The notes under the pieces: model-generated
What the model saw: the letters and a program-made list of their open reading frames with translations, nothing else
Database searches by the model: none
What the model was told of the DNA's origin: nothing
Translations under genes and position numbers: made by a program
In this document: in pieces, positions 1 through 9,318 of the stretch
Layout: each line of letters opens with the position of its first letter
Position numbering within the stretch: the first letter of the stretch is position 1
Source: Filomicrobium sp.
GTDB lineage: Bacteria; Pseudomonadota; Alphaproteobacteria; Rhizobiales; Hyphomicrobiaceae
Assembly: GCA_017792465.1 (NCBI GenBank)
Contig: CP051234.1
Span: 2,172,606-2,236,605, forward strand
Length of the DNA: 64,000 nt
Direction: 5' to 3'

Positions 1-909
1 CTGCATGCGCGCAGCCGTGCCCCGGCCTGGAGTGCGCTGATCGCGGCGCGGCGGGTCGGCATCCCGTTCGTGACGACCTATCACGGCGCCTATAACGAGA
101 AGGGTCCGTTCAAGCGGCTTTATAACTCGGTGATGGCTCGGGCCGATCTCGTCATCGCCAATTCACAGTACACCGCCGATCTGGTGCATGCGCGCTATGG
201 GACGCCGTTCTCGCGCATCCGGGTGATCCACCGTGGCACCGATATGGAGCGTTTCGATCCGGCGAAGATCGCCCCCGAGCGGGTCAAAGCCCTGCGCCAG
301 TCCTGGGGCCTGAAGCCCGGTGAGAAGGCGATCCTGCACCCGGCGCGGCTGACGAGCTGGAAGGGCCAGGCAACGGTGATCGCGGCGGCTGAGCGTCTTA
401 AGCATCAAGGCGCCCTAAATGGTGTCGTTTTCATCCTGGCGGGCGATGCGCAGGGGCGAGAGGCCTATCTGGAGGGCCTGAAAGCGCAGATCGAAGCGGC
501 CGCACTGCACGGCAACGTACGCCTCGTCGGTCATGTCTCGGACATGCCGGCTGCCTTTGCGGCGAGTTCGGGCGCGCTTGTCGCCTCGATCGAGCCGGAG
601 GCCTTCGGGCGGACGGCCACCGAAGCGCAAGCCATGGGCTGTCCGGTGATTGCCACCGCCATTGGCGCGCCGCCGGAAACGGTTAAATCCGGATGGCTTG
701 TCCGGCCGGCCGATCCGCTCGATCTGGCAGACAAGTTGCGGGGGCTTTTGTCTCAAAGCCCAGAGGAGGCCAGCGCCTTTGCCGCCGAAGGACGGGCGCA
801 TGTGGAAGCCAACTTTTCACTCAAAGCGATGAAAACCAAGACGCTCGAAGTCTACGACGAACTCATTTCAGCGGGTCTGGCGGAGGCGTTTCGGTCTACA
901 AATCGCTGA
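1..909 (+). CDS. Glycosyltransferase family 4 (GT-B), 5' end outside window
   Basis: The reading frame is open from base 1, so the start lies upstream; a GTG at 70 is only internal. The visible 302 residues hold the end of the N-terminal Rossmann domain (HARSRAPAW, then TTYHGAYN) and a full C-terminal nucleotide-sugar domain. HPARLTSWKGQ opens that domain, and EPEAFGRTATEAQAMGCPVIA is the E-x7-E donor-binding signature of GT4 retaining transferases. The likely role is transfer of a sugar from an activated donor to a lipopolysaccharide or other surface glycan at the cytoplasmic face. The acceptor cannot be told from sequence. It ends 160 bases before infC and is probably the last gene of an operon lying to the left. 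Confidence 0.85.
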   Translation: MHARSRAPAWSALIAARRVGIPFVTTYHGAYNEKGPFKRLYNSVMARADLVIANSQYTADLVHARYGTPFSRIRVIHRGTDMERFDPAKIAPERVKALRQSWGLKPGEKAILHPARLTSWKGQATVIAAAERLKHQGALNGVVFILAGDAQGREAYLEGLKAQIEAAALHGNVRLVGHVSDMPAAFAASSGALVASIEPEAFGRTATEAQAMGCPVIATAIGAPPETVKSGWLVRPADPLDLADKLRGLLSQSPEEASAFAAEGRAHVEANFSLKAMKTKTLEVYDELISAGLAEAFRSTNR

Positions 910-1003
910 TAATGTTGCGTAAGACGGACTCTTGTATTGACTTGCAAACGCTTCTTAAAGATTCTCTGTCAAACCTTTTTCCAGTTTGCAGAAGGGTGAT
1001 TAT

Positions 1004-1035
1004 CCTGCCGTCCGCCGCGTGCGACTGTCGGCAGG
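1004..1035 (+). promoter_or_regulatory. Hairpin in the infC leader
   Basis: CCTGCCG at 1004-1010 is exactly complementary to CGGCAGG at 1029-1035. The hairpin lies about 35 bases before the proposed infC start, between the glycosyltransferase stop and the infC Shine-Dalgarno. No T-run follows, so it is more likely a leader structure, or the end of the upstream transcript, than a classic terminator. Confidence 0.35.
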
Positions 1036-1057
1036 CTGATATTATATGAGGCAATAG

Positions 1058-1073
1058 AAGGAGTTAGACCATC
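1058..1073 (+). promoter_or_regulatory. Shine-Dalgarno and non-canonical ATC start of infC
   Basis: AAGGAG at 1058-1063, a seven-base spacer, then ATC at 1071 in frame with IF-3. This site decides the start and predicts repression by IF-3 itself, because IF-3 discriminates against AUC. Confidence 0.6.
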
Positions 1074-1610
1074 CGCCGCCCACACCGTGCCGCGCAGACG
1101 CGCGAACCCGCCGGCCCGAGAATGAACGACGCGATCCGCGTACGCGAAGTGCGCCTGATCGACGAAAACGGCGATAACGTTGGAGTTGTCGAGACGAATG
1201 ACGCGCTAGAGCGCGCGGCCAACGCAAATCTCGATCTCGTCGAAATCTCGCCGGATGCGGAGCCGCCTGTCTGTAAAATCATGGACTATGGCAAGTTCAA
1301 GTTCGAGCAGCAGAAGAAAGCCGCCGAAGCCCGCAAGAAGCAGAAAACGGTCGAGATCAAAGAGATCAAGATGCGACCGGCAATCGATGAGCACGACTAC
1401 CAGGTCAAGGTTCGCGCCATCAAACGGTTCTTCGAAGGCGGCGACAAGGTCAAGGTGACGCTCCGCTTCCGTGGCCGCGAAATGGCTCACCAGGATCTGG
1501 GACGCAAGGTTCTCGAACGCGTCAAGGAAGAGCTCGGCGAGCAGGCCAAGGTCGAGAGCGAGCCGCGCCTCGAAGGCCGTCAAATGGTAATGGTGCTGGC
1601 GCCGAGGTAA
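1071..1610 (+). CDS. infC: Translation initiation factor IF-3 (proposed AUC start)
   Basis: IF-3 binds the 30S subunit, prevents premature 50S joining and checks the start codon. The N-domain ([20 protein letters not shown]), the basic linker [20 protein letters not shown] and the C-domain ending [11 protein letters not shown] are all typical. The first ATG is at 1122, but the frame is open upstream and begins RRPHRA, as IF-3 proteins of this group usually do. An ATC at 1071 is preceded at seven bases by AAGGAG (1058-1063), whereas no good Shine-Dalgarno precedes the ATG. I therefore place the start at ATC (179 aa). Rare start codons in infC are the known basis of IF-3 autoregulation in E. 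coli; that it works the same way here is inference. Confidence 0.9.
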   Translation: MRRPHRAAQTREPAGPRMNDAIRVREVRLIDENGDNVGVVETNDALERAANANLDLVEISPDAEPPVCKIMDYGKFKFEQQKKAAEARKKQKTVEIKEIKMRPAIDEHDYQVKVRAIKRFFEGGDKVKVTLRFRGREMAHQDLGRKVLERVKEELGEQAKVESEPRLEGRQMVMVLAPR

Positions 1611-1690
1611 CAGGCGCCGGACACTCAAAAAATAGATTAAGCTCCAGTTGTATCACCCGATCATCCGGAGCGATTTAAAACATTGAGAAG

Positions 1691-1726
1691 ACGGCCCGCG
1701 TGGAGATCACCGGGCCGTTTTTGTTT
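1691..1726 (+). terminator. Rho-independent terminator after infC
   Basis: ACGGCCCG (1691-1698) pairs with CGGGCCGT (1711-1718) across a 12-base loop and is followed by a T-rich tract to 1726. It separates infC from rpmI-rplT, which many bacteria transcribe together. The rest of the 1611-1944 gap shows only the rpmI Shine-Dalgarno. Confidence 0.8.
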
Positions 1727-1944
1727 ATTGAGGGTGCGGGGCAGCCCCAAAACACCCGGTTGCGCTGGGCGGGGGAGGGATGTATAAAGCGCCCTTCCGA
1801 AGTCGTCCGGCGGGGCATGCCGTGACGGCTTTTCATGCTTTTGAAAATCTGGTTCCCGAAGCCGGGCCTTGCCCCAGATCAGGCGTTTCGCGCCCGACGG
1901 TCATCGCCGCCTTCAAAAAGGGACCTATAAGGAGAATAAGCAAA

Positions 1945-2145
1945 ATGCCCAAGTTGAAGACCAAATCGGGCGCCAAGAAGCGCTTCAAGTTCACGGCGAC
2001 AGGCAAGGTGAAGGTTGCCCAGGCGGGCAAGCGTCACGGCATGATCAAACGCCACGCCAAGTTCATCCGCGATGCGCGGGGAACCATGGTTCTGTGCGAC
2101 TCCGACGCGAAGATCGTCAAGAAGTACATGCCGTATAATCGCTAA
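1945..2145 (+). CDS. rpmI: 50S ribosomal protein L35
   Basis: A 66-residue, highly basic protein starting [15 protein letters not shown] and ending KKYMPYNR, the standard L35 pattern and length. The frame is open further upstream to 1780, but the ATG at 1945 follows AAGGAG (1929-1934) at normal distance and gives the family N-terminus. It is 52 bases before rplT, the usual partner, and both probably share a transcript starting in the 1727-1944 region. It belongs to the large ribosomal subunit. Confidence 0.97.
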   Translation: MPKLKTKSGAKKRFKFTATGKVKVAQAGKRHGMIKRHAKFIRDARGTMVLCDSDAKIVKKYMPYNR

Positions 2146-2197
2146 AAACCAATTTGCCGATCGAAATGATCGCCTGAACGAGAAGTGAGCAAGACAC

Positions 2198-2575
2198 ATG
2201 GCACGCGTAAAACGCGGCGTAACAGCCCACGCCAAACACAAGAAAGTTCTCGACGCCGCCAAAGGCTACCGGGGACGCCGTAAGAACACCATCCGCATCG
2301 CCAAGCAGGCGGTTGAGCGGGCGCTGCAGTATCAATATCGCGACCGTAAGCGCCGCAAGCGCACGTTCCGCGCATTGTGGATCCAGCGCATCAACGCCGC
2401 TGTCCGCGAAGCCAGCGAAAACACGATGACCTACGGCCGCTTTATCGACGGTCTCAACAAGGCCGGCATCGAGGTCGACCGCAAGGTTCTCGCCGATATC
2501 GCTGTGCAGGACACTGTCGCGTTCAAGGCGCTCGTCACACAGGCCAAGGCCGCTGTCGACAAGGCCGCGGCCTAA
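2198..2575 (+). CDS. rplT: 50S ribosomal protein L20
   Basis: 125 residues, starting [19 protein letters not shown] with the basic N-terminal arm [19 protein letters not shown] that threads into 23S rRNA. The C-terminal globular part includes [12 protein letters not shown] and TYGRFIDGL. Length and sequence are typical. L20 is essential for 50S assembly and in some bacteria represses its own operon; no clear leader pseudoknot could be recognised here by eye. A terminator follows at 2619. Confidence 0.97.
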   Translation: MARVKRGVTAHAKHKKVLDAAKGYRGRRKNTIRIAKQAVERALQYQYRDRKRRKRTFRALWIQRINAAVREASENTMTYGRFIDGLNKAGIEVDRKVLADIAVQDTVAFKALVTQAKAAVDKAAA

Positions 2576-2618
2576 GACGGCGACGCTGCCTCGCAGCGCT
2601 TGACGCAACCTATTGCGG

Positions 2619-2649
2619 AAGCCTTCTCCGGCAACGGGGAAGGCTTTTG
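2619..2649 (+). terminator. Rho-independent terminator after rplT
   Basis: AAGCCTTCTCC (2619-2629) pairs with GGGGAAGGCTT (2636-2646) with one G-T wobble, then TTTT. It lies inside the upstream-open frame of pheS, which argues against the TTG at 2600 as the pheS start. Confidence 0.7.
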
Positions 2650-2767
2650 CTTTGCTGGGGGGAAGGTTGGATCGCCGCATTCCATAAAGGGGTGGGGGCT
2701 CGACATTGCCGCGCGGTTGGGGCACTTCTCCCTCACCAATCTGCCAATGCTTTTCAAGAAATCTGCG

Positions 2768-3841
2768 ATGATCGACAAATCCGAACTTACCGCCATTGAA
2801 GTCGACACATTAAATGCGATCGAGATAGCCACCGATCTGGCTGAACTCGAAACTGTCCGCATCAATACGCTCGGAAAGAAGGGCAGCATAGCGCGGCAGA
2901 TGGCGCAGCTTGGCAAAATGGCGCCCGATGAGCGCAAGGCATTCGGGCAGCGCATCAACCAGGTCAAAACGCTGGTTAGCGATGCGTTCGACGCGCGCAA
3001 GGCCAAGCTCGAAGAAGCAGCCCTCGAAAAAAAGCTTGCCAAGGAGACGGCCGACATCACGCTGCCGGTTCGGCTCGGACCGCTGGCGGAAGGGCGCATT
3101 CACCCCGTCTCGCAGGTGATGGGCGAGCTTATTGAGATCTTCGCTGATATGGGTTTCTCGGTTGCCGAGGGTCCGGACATCGAAACCGACGATCTCAACT
3201 TCACCAAGCTCAATATCCCCGAAGAGCATCCCGCCCGGCAGGAACACGATACGTTCTATTTCAACCCCGGCGAAGATGGGCAGCGCCTGGTGCTGCGCAC
3301 GCACACATCGCCTGTGCAGATCCGCACGATGATGGAGCAGAAACCGCCGATCCGGATTATTGCGCCGGGCCGCGTCTACCGTTGCGACAGCGACCAGACG
3401 CATACGCCGATGTTCCACCAGATCGAGGCGCTCGTCATCGACGAAGAAACGCACATGGGGCACCTCAAATGGGTGCTTGAAGAAATGTGCAAGGCGTTCT
3501 TCGAAGTCGATGAAGTCAATATGCGGTTCCGGGCATCGCACTTCCCGTTTACGGAACCGTCAGCAGAAATCGACATCGGCGCGGATGCGATCGGCAAGCC
3601 GGGCCAGTGGCTGGAGATCGGCGGCTGCGGGATGGTGCATCCGAATGTTCTGAAGAACTGCGGGCTGGACCCGGACAAGTACCAGGGCTTTGCCTTCGGC
3701 ATGGGGATCGACCGCATGGCGATGCTGAAGTACGGGCTGCCGGACCTGCGCGCGTTCTTCTCTGCCGATCTTAGATGGCTCAAGCACTACGGCTTCTCGC
3801 TGCTTGATCAGCCCACACTGTCGGGCGGGTTGTCGGGGTAA
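2768..3841 (+). CDS. pheS: Phenylalanyl-tRNA synthetase alpha subunit
   Basis: PheS is the catalytic subunit of the alpha2-beta2 enzyme charging tRNA-Phe. The N-terminal coiled-coil (to about residue 95) includes [11 protein letters not shown]. The class II core shows motif 2-like [19 protein letters not shown] and motif 3 [17 protein letters not shown]. The frame is open back to a TTG at 2600, but that start would sit in the rplT terminator. ATG 2768 gives [13 protein letters not shown] and 357 aa, the family length; ATG 2747 is the alternative. Shine-Dalgarno is weak. pheT is not downstream on this strand but convergent beyond a small gene, which is unusual. Confidence 0.96.
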   Translation: MIDKSELTAIEVDTLNAIEIATDLAELETVRINTLGKKGSIARQMAQLGKMAPDERKAFGQRINQVKTLVSDAFDARKAKLEEAALEKKLAKETADITLPVRLGPLAEGRIHPVSQVMGELIEIFADMGFSVAEGPDIETDDLNFTKLNIPEEHPARQEHDTFYFNPGEDGQRLVLRTHTSPVQIRTMMEQKPPIRIIAPGRVYRCDSDQTHTPMFHQIEALVIDEETHMGHLKWVLEEMCKAFFEVDEVNMRFRASHFPFTEPSAEIDIGADAIGKPGQWLEIGGCGMVHPNVLKNCGLDPDKYQGFAFGMGIDRMAMLKYGLPDLRAFFSADLRWLKHYGFSLLDQPTLSGGLSG

Positions 3842-3867
3842 CGGCGATTGGTGGCTTAGCGGAAAAC

Positions 3868-3910
3868 AAAGGGCGGCTGCGGAGATTGGTCCTCCTCAGC
3901 CGCCCTTTTT
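3868..3910 (+). terminator. Rho-independent terminator after pheS
   Basis: AAAGGGCGGCTG (3868-3879) pairs with CAGCCGCCCTTT (3897-3908), with a T5 tract ending at 3910. A-runs on the left arm could let it work in both directions, also ending the minus-strand gene at 3959. Confidence 0.85.
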
Positions 3911-3958
3911 GCATTCGAATTATCGTGCGCCAGGCTTAAAGCCGTAAAGCCTCGAAGC

Positions 3959-4252
3959 TTAGCGGCTGCCGAGCATCGACCGGATGATGCCCCAAAGAAG
4001 CGAGCCGCCGGCGCCGCCGCCCACACCAGCCGTCAGACCGGCAAGAATCTGCTCAAGGATGCCGCTGCCGACCAAATTGCCGATGACCGGGCCGAGCGTG
4101 GGGCCGAAGAAGTAGCTGGCGATTGCGCCTGCGACCATGCCGACGATGGAATTCGAGCCGCGGCCGGTTCCTTTGAAAATGGAGCCCAGAAGATTGCCGC
4201 CGAGAAGTCCGCCGCCTGCACCTGCGGCCAATGGAATGAGCTGTTCGAGCAT
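3959..4252 (-). CDS. Small glycine-rich membrane protein, function unknown
   Basis: 97 residues, MLEQLIPLAAGAGGGLLGGNL at the N-terminus, then repeated small-residue hydrophobic segments (IVGMVAGAIASYFFGPTLGPVIGNLVGSGI) and a C-terminal LLWGIIRSMLGSR. Alternating Gly/Ala-rich stretches suggest two or three short helices packed through GxxxG-like contacts. A good AAGGAAA Shine-Dalgarno precedes the ATG. I do not recognise a named family. It lies between the convergent pheS and pheT genes, 238 bases after pheT, in the same direction as pheT. Confidence 0.75.
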   Translation of the reverse strand: MLEQLIPLAAGAGGGLLGGNLLGSIFKGTGRGSNSIVGMVAGAIASYFFGPTLGPVIGNLVGSGILEQILAGLTAGVGGGAGGSLLWGIIRSMLGSR

Positions 4253-4490
4253 CGCCTGTTTCCTTTTTCAGAGCTTTTTTCAATGCCGATTTTCGTCATT
4301 CGGCCAGGCTCGAATAGCAGGCGTTTCCGACAGCTGCATCACAAAACATGACTTCGGACAGAATAACTTTTCTGCACCAGACATGCATAATCATATGGAT
4401 TTCCGGCCAGTTCGAAGCTGCTTCGCGGTGCCGCAAAAGACCTGCATTTGGTGGACGGGAAAAATTCCCCGCCCGTACTTCTTGTATCGC

Positions 4491-6923
4491 CTAACCGCGG
4501 ATTTCTCCGCCTGTCGCCTTGGCAACGGCGGCGATCACTTTCTGGGAGACGGCTTCGATTTCCTTATCGGTCAGGGTTGCCGATAACGGTTGCAGCGTGA
4601 CTTCGATGGCGAGCGATTTCTTGCCCTCTTCGGCCAGCTTGCCGCCTTCGAACAAGTCAAACACGTTGATGGCGCTGATGAGCTTCTTGTCCGCGCCGTG
4701 GGCGGCCTTGATGACGTCACCGGCGGCGACGCGAGCATCGAGAACGAAGGCAAAGTCGCGGCGGACCGGAAGGAGATCGGTGCTCGCAAGCGGGGCGCGG
4801 GCGCGCGACTTTTTCTTCTCGGGCGGCAGCGCGTCGAGGAAGATCTCGAAGCCGACGACCGGGCCTTCGACATCGAGGGCGGCAAGCGTGCGCGGATGGA
4901 ATTCGCCGAAATGGGCAAGCGCCACCTTCGGCCCCAGCCGGATGACGCCTGAACGCCCTGGGTGGAACCACTCAGGTGCGTCGCGGGTGATCATCAACTT
5001 CGCAGCATCAAGCCCAAGGCCGGCTAGGACGGCTGAGACGTCGGCTTTGGCGTCGAATAGTCCGGCATCGTTTGCGGCGCCATCCCAATGACGGCCGCTG
5101 CCTGTCAGGACTGCGGTTCCCGAGCGTACGCCGGACGCGCACTGCATCTGGTCGGACGGCGCAGCACCCTTGTAAGCCTGACCCAGTTCGAAAATTCCAA
5201 CGTCGGCGAAGCCGCGGTTGCGGTTGCGCTGGATCGCCGCCAGCAATCCGGGCAGCAGGCTCGGACGCATGGTGCTGAGCTCGGTTGAAATCGGATTGGC
5301 CAGTTGAAGTTCGGCTTGTCCGCCGCCGAAGACTTCAGCTTCGGACGTTGGAATGAACGACCACGTGACGGCTTCGACCAGGCCGCGGGAGGCGAGCGTC
5401 CGGCGGGCGCGGCTGGCGCGGCGCTGGCGGCTTGTCAGTACGGGACGGGCGACACCCGATACGCGCGGGAGCGGCGTCGATGGGACGTTGTCGATCCCGG
5501 CAATGCGGGTGACTTCCTCGACCAAGTCAGCAGGTCCGTGAATATCCGGTCGCCATGTTGGCACCTTGACCTTCAGCTTGTCGCCCTTGCCGGAGATCGC
5601 GCAGCCGAGCGCTTCGAGCGTCTTCTTGATTTCAGCGGGAGCGATCTTGAGGCCGGTTAGGCGTTCGACAAGGCCAGTGTCGAAGTCGATCGTTAGATCG
5701 GGTTCGGGCGCTTTGCCGGCGACTGTGGCGCGCGACGGCTTGCCGCCTGTCGCCTTGAGGATCAAGTCGGTTGCCTGATCGAGACCGGGGCCGACGGAAG
5801 CCGGATCGACGCCACGCTCGAAACGGTATCGGGCATCGGTGACGAGGCCGGTCTTGCGGCCGGTCGCTGCGGTTCTCAGCGGATCGAACCAGGCGCTTTC
5901 GATGAGCACGTTGGTGGTCGCTTCGGTGCAGCCGGCGTCTTCGCCCCCCATGACGCCACCGAGCCCCAACGGGCCGCTGTCGTCGGCGATGACGCACATG
6001 GTGTCGTCGACCTCGTAGGTTTTGCCGTCGAGACCTAAGAAGCTTTCGCCGTTCTTGCCGAGGCGTGCGCGGACGGCACCTTTCAGCTTGTCGGCATCGT
6101 AAACGTGGAGCGGGCGGCCGCGGTCGAACGAGATGTAGTTCGTGACGTCGACGAGCGCGTTGATGGGGCGAAGGCCAATGGCTTCCAGACGGGCTTGCAT
6201 CCAAGCTGGCGAGGAGCCGTTGTTGACTCCTTTGATGTAGCGACCGGCGAACACCGGGCAGGCGTCGGCATTGTCTTTCTCGAACTCAAGCTTGATTTCG
6301 ACGGGGCACTCGTAATCGCCTTCAACGCCGTCGAGCTTCGGCTCAGGCTTCAGTTTGCCGAGACCGGCAGCGGCGAGATCGCGGGCGATACCGCGCACGC
6401 CGGTGCAGTCCGGACGGTTCGGCGTCAGGCCGACTTCGATCACCGGATCGTCAAGACCGGCTGCGGAGACGTACGTCTCGCCGACTTTGTCGGCGTAATC
6501 TTCCGGCACGTCGATGATGCCGTCTGCGTCGCCGGACAGTTCCAGCTCTCCGGCCGAGCACATCATGCCGTTGGAAACGACACCGCGGACCGGCTTCTCG
6601 ACCAGCGTAACGTCGAGGCCTGGGACGTAGGTGCCGATCGGTGCGAAGACGGCGAGCATGCCGGCGCGGGCATTCGGCGCACCGCAGACGATTTCGAGTG
6701 GCTTGCTGCCTGGCTTGGTCTCGACCTGCAGCACCTGCAGCTTATCGGCATCGGGATGCTTCTTGGCTTCCAGGACGCGCGCGATGGTGAAGGCTCCGAG
6801 CTTCTCGGCCGGGTTTTCAATTCCGTCGACTTCAAGTCCGATCGCCGACAGCGTGGTCGAGATCTCATCGAGAGTGGCAGAGGTGTCGAGATGGTCCTTG
6901 AGCCAGGACAGCGTGAATTTCAT
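4491..6923 (-). CDS. pheT: Phenylalanyl-tRNA synthetase beta subunit
   Basis: 810 residues, the full family length. N-terminal MKFTLSWLKDHLDTSATLDEI is followed by the EMAP/OB-type tRNA-binding domain (about 40-150; VCGAPNARAGM). The editing B3/4 domain comes next (GIENPAEKLG lies upstream, ALVDVTNYISFDRGRPLHVYD within it), then B5 (about 400-475), the inactive synthetase-like core and a C-terminal FDX-ACB anticodon-binding domain (STDLLPVRRDFAFVLD to KATGGEIRG). It partners PheS. Here pheT is on the opposite strand to pheS, with its own promoter and one small gene between the two. Confidence 0.97.
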   Translation of the reverse strand: MKFTLSWLKDHLDTSATLDEISTTLSAIGLEVDGIENPAEKLGAFTIARVLEAKKHPDADKLQVLQVETKPGSKPLEIVCGAPNARAGMLAVFAPIGTYVPGLDVTLVEKPVRGVVSNGMMCSAGELELSGDADGIIDVPEDYADKVGETYVSAAGLDDPVIEVGLTPNRPDCTGVRGIARDLAAAGLGKLKPEPKLDGVEGDYECPVEIKLEFEKDNADACPVFAGRYIKGVNNGSSPAWMQARLEAIGLRPINALVDVTNYISFDRGRPLHVYDADKLKGAVRARLGKNGESFLGLDGKTYEVDDTMCVIADDSGPLGLGGVMGGEDAGCTEATTNVLIESAWFDPLRTAATGRKTGLVTDARYRFERGVDPASVGPGLDQATDLILKATGGKPSRATVAGKAPEPDLTIDFDTGLVERLTGLKIAPAEIKKTLEALGCAISGKGDKLKVKVPTWRPDIHGPADLVEEVTRIAGIDNVPSTPLPRVSGVARPVLTSRQRRASRARRTLASRGLVEAVTWSFIPTSEAEVFGGGQAELQLANPISTELSTMRPSLLPGLLAAIQRNRNRGFADVGIFELGQAYKGAAPSDQMQCASGVRSGTAVLTGSGRHWDGAANDAGLFDAKADVSAVLAGLGLDAAKLMITRDAPEWFHPGRSGVIRLGPKVALAHFGEFHPRTLAALDVEGPVVGFEIFLDALPPEKKKSRARAPLASTDLLPVRRDFAFVLDARVAAGDVIKAAHGADKKLISAINVFDLFEGGKLAEEGKKSLAIEVTLQPLSATLTDKEIEAVSQKVIAAVAKATGGEIRG

Positions 6924-6984
6924 TTGTCGAACCTTCGAAAGCTCATGGTCAGTCAGTCATTCAGATGACGCAACGTTGGCGGCA

Positions 6985-7581
6985 TCAGGCTTGGTTTTGG
7001 TCTTTGGGACGCTTGGATCGCAGACGCAGCCGGAAGCCCCGACGGCGCAGCCCTTGCGTTTCCGGGGTGAGGCCATAGACCTCGCTGGCGCGCTTGATCC
7101 GGACCCAAATCCACACGAACGACACCAGAATGCGCATCAGCGTCAAGGAATAGTAGATCCGGAACACGAAGCAATAGATCACGAACCAGTAATTTGCACG
7201 GTTCATGACGATCGGGGAACTCGACAGGTTGAAATGCTCCATGATGTCGAAGAAGCCGCCGCGCAGGACGAGATCGAGCGAGAACATGGCCGCCCCGATC
7301 GGGCCGGCGGTGACGGGCTCGCCGCTGCGGTAGAGGAATAGGCTTTGGCCGGAAGACTGCAGCATCAGGCAGCTGATCGTGAACAGCACGTAGAACACGA
7401 TCATCGAGATGCCCATTGAGCGGTAATAGAGGATCGCGTGGCGCAGCGTGTCGACGCTGAAGCCGTACTGGACCCAGCTGTCGAGGTCGCGGTGCTTGGT
7501 GTCGTGATAGAACCAAGTGAAAATGGCGACGACGATCATCGCCAGGGCGAGCAGAAGCGCGAATGTGATGGAGAGATTCAT
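6985..7581 (-). CDS. Multi-pass membrane protein, function unknown
   Basis: 198 residues. MNLSITFALLLALAMIVVAIF is an N-terminal membrane helix; others lie at about 55-78 (GISMIVFYVLFTISCLML), 95-115 and 130-165 (YWFVIYCFVFRIYYSLTLMRI). The last 30 residues are a basic cytoplasmic tail (RRRGFRLRLRSKRPKDQ). No catalytic motif or known family is recognised. It follows the lytic transglycosylase gene on the same strand, 154 bases away, and precedes pheT by 61 bases, so it may share a transcript with pheT. Confidence 0.75.
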   Translation of the reverse strand: MNLSITFALLLALAMIVVAIFTWFYHDTKHRDLDSWVQYGFSVDTLRHAILYYRSMGISMIVFYVLFTISCLMLQSSGQSLFLYRSGEPVTAGPIGAAMFSLDLVLRGGFFDIMEHFNLSSSPIVMNRANYWFVIYCFVFRIYYSLTLMRILVSFVWIWVRIKRASEVYGLTPETQGLRRRGFRLRLRSKRPKDQNQA

Positions 7582-7735
7582 CGCGATCCCAACGACGGGC
7601 GGGCAACCTGAATAACGATGGCCGGACGGATTGGGTTCCTCCGTCCGGCCGTTGATCGGCTAAATTTCGACGCTTCGCACTTACGGCTGCCGGTCATCGC
7701 GACCTCAACAAGCCGAGCGTCGCGTGTCAGTCGTC

Positions 7736-8953
7736 CTACCGCAAACGGCGCAACAACTCCGGCGTCGGATAAGCATCAGCTGGCATGCCGTATTTCAGCT
7801 GCATCGCGCGGACCGCGGCACGTGTCTTTGCTCCGATGACGCCATCGACCTTGCCGACGTCATATCCATGCTGCTTCAGGCGACGCTGCAGTTCTTTCGC
7901 CTCCTGGAGCGGCAGGAACGGGATATCGCGATCGCGCCCTTGCATAGGTCCGCCGGTGCCACTAATCCGGGTCGCGAGGTAGGCGGCGGTAATGCAATAG
8001 GACAGCGAATTATTCCACTGCGTATAGATGTCGAAGTTGGGAAAAGCGAGAAAGGCTGGGCCCTTGCGGCCCATCGGCAAGAGGAGCGAGGCTGGTAGGT
8101 CATCGCTTTGCAAAGGCCCGCCCTTGGCGTCGCGAACGCCCATTTGCGCCCATTGCGAGCGCGGCAGCTTGACGTGCGTGTCGGCCTTCTCCCAAGGCAG
8201 GTTGCCGGGAACGCGCACCTCCTGGATCCAAGGCTCGCCGGGACGCCAGCCCAGATGCTTGATGAAGGCGGCGGTTGAGCCGATGACATCGGCATCGCTG
8301 GCAAAAAGGTTGCGCGTGCCATCGCCATCGAAGTCGACGGCGTGTTCCAGGTAGTGCTTGGGCAGAAACTGTGTCTGGCCCATCTCGCCAGCCCAGGAGC
8401 CGATCATGTCGGATGGATGAACCCAGCCCTTGTCGAGGATGCGCAGAGCATCCAGCAACTCGCCAGTGAAGAGTTCCTTGCGGCGGCAATCGTAAGCCAG
8501 GGTCGCTAGGGCCTGCAGGATCGAATACTTGCCCATGCCGGCGCCGAAGTCGCTTTCCAGCGCCCAGAACGCGGTGATGACTTCCGGTGGGACGCCGTAC
8601 TTTTCCTCGGCCCGCTTGAAGTCGCGGCGGCGCTTGTCGATCTTCCTGCGACCCGCCTTGATCCGGTGGTCGGTTGCGAGGCGTTTGGAAAATGTCGCGA
8701 AGCTTTGTGCGAAGAAGCCTTGTTTGCGGTCACGGCGGATAATCTTGTTGTCGAGGCGAACGCGATCGAGCGCGCCGGAGATCGTCCGCGCGCTGATCCC
8801 TTCAGCCCGCGCCTTGGCTCTGAATTCGCGCATCCATTTGGAAAAGGATTCGGTGTTCTTGCAGTCCGCAAAGGCGGCCCCGGGGAGCGCGAAGCAAGCG
8901 AATGCCGCAATCAGAAAACTCACGATCAACGGGCGCTGCGCCGGTTTGGTCAT
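7736..8953 (-). CDS. Lytic murein transglycosylase, MltB-like, with C-terminal peptidoglycan-binding domain
   Basis: Secreted enzyme cleaving the MurNAc-GlcNAc bond of peptidoglycan with 1,6-anhydro product formation. The ATG at 8953 has GAGGAG just upstream and gives a signal peptide (PLIVSFLIAAFACFALPGAAFA), so 405 aa; the frame is open further up to 9217. The catalytic SLT_2 domain shows EKYGVPPEVITAFWALESDFG with the catalytic Glu, then SWAGEMGQTQFLP. The last 60 residues (LKQHGYDVGKVDGVIGAKTRAAVRAMQ) are a PG_binding_1 domain. A paralogue without that domain is at 39521-40378. Confidence 0.92.
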   Translation of the reverse strand: MTKPAQRPLIVSFLIAAFACFALPGAAFADCKNTESFSKWMREFRAKARAEGISARTISGALDRVRLDNKIIRRDRKQGFFAQSFATFSKRLATDHRIKAGRRKIDKRRRDFKRAEEKYGVPPEVITAFWALESDFGAGMGKYSILQALATLAYDCRRKELFTGELLDALRILDKGWVHPSDMIGSWAGEMGQTQFLPKHYLEHAVDFDGDGTRNLFASDADVIGSTAAFIKHLGWRPGEPWIQEVRVPGNLPWEKADTHVKLPRSQWAQMGVRDAKGGPLQSDDLPASLLLPMGRKGPAFLAFPNFDIYTQWNNSLSYCITAAYLATRISGTGGPMQGRDRDIPFLPLQEAKELQRRLKQHGYDVGKVDGVIGAKTRAAVRAMQLKYGMPADAYPTPELLRRLR

Positions 8954-9318
8954 GCGAAGACTCCTCAAGGTGTTTGGCTGTTGCCGGTTTTGTGGGCGCA
9001 CCTGAACCGGTTGGGCCGCAGTCGTCAAGGTGAGAGCTTGGCGCAAGGCGCGGCGCCGACGGGAACTGGGGATTGGGCGGGGAATTTGGCGGACGCTCTG
9101 CCATGCCAACTCAAGACACAGTTTCATTCCTTCCTTTAAGGACCTACCTCTTGCCGGAAGACTTATTCGCTCGATTCCATTGAGTTCTTTTTGCCCTTGA
9201 TCGATATTTACTGTCATTTACTCTGTTTTTCGTGGTGCAGACCTAAGGTCTACTTGATGACTGCTGCTGATGGAATGCCCGAAGATGTCGGGAGTGGCTC
9301 TGCCACCAACTCACCTTG

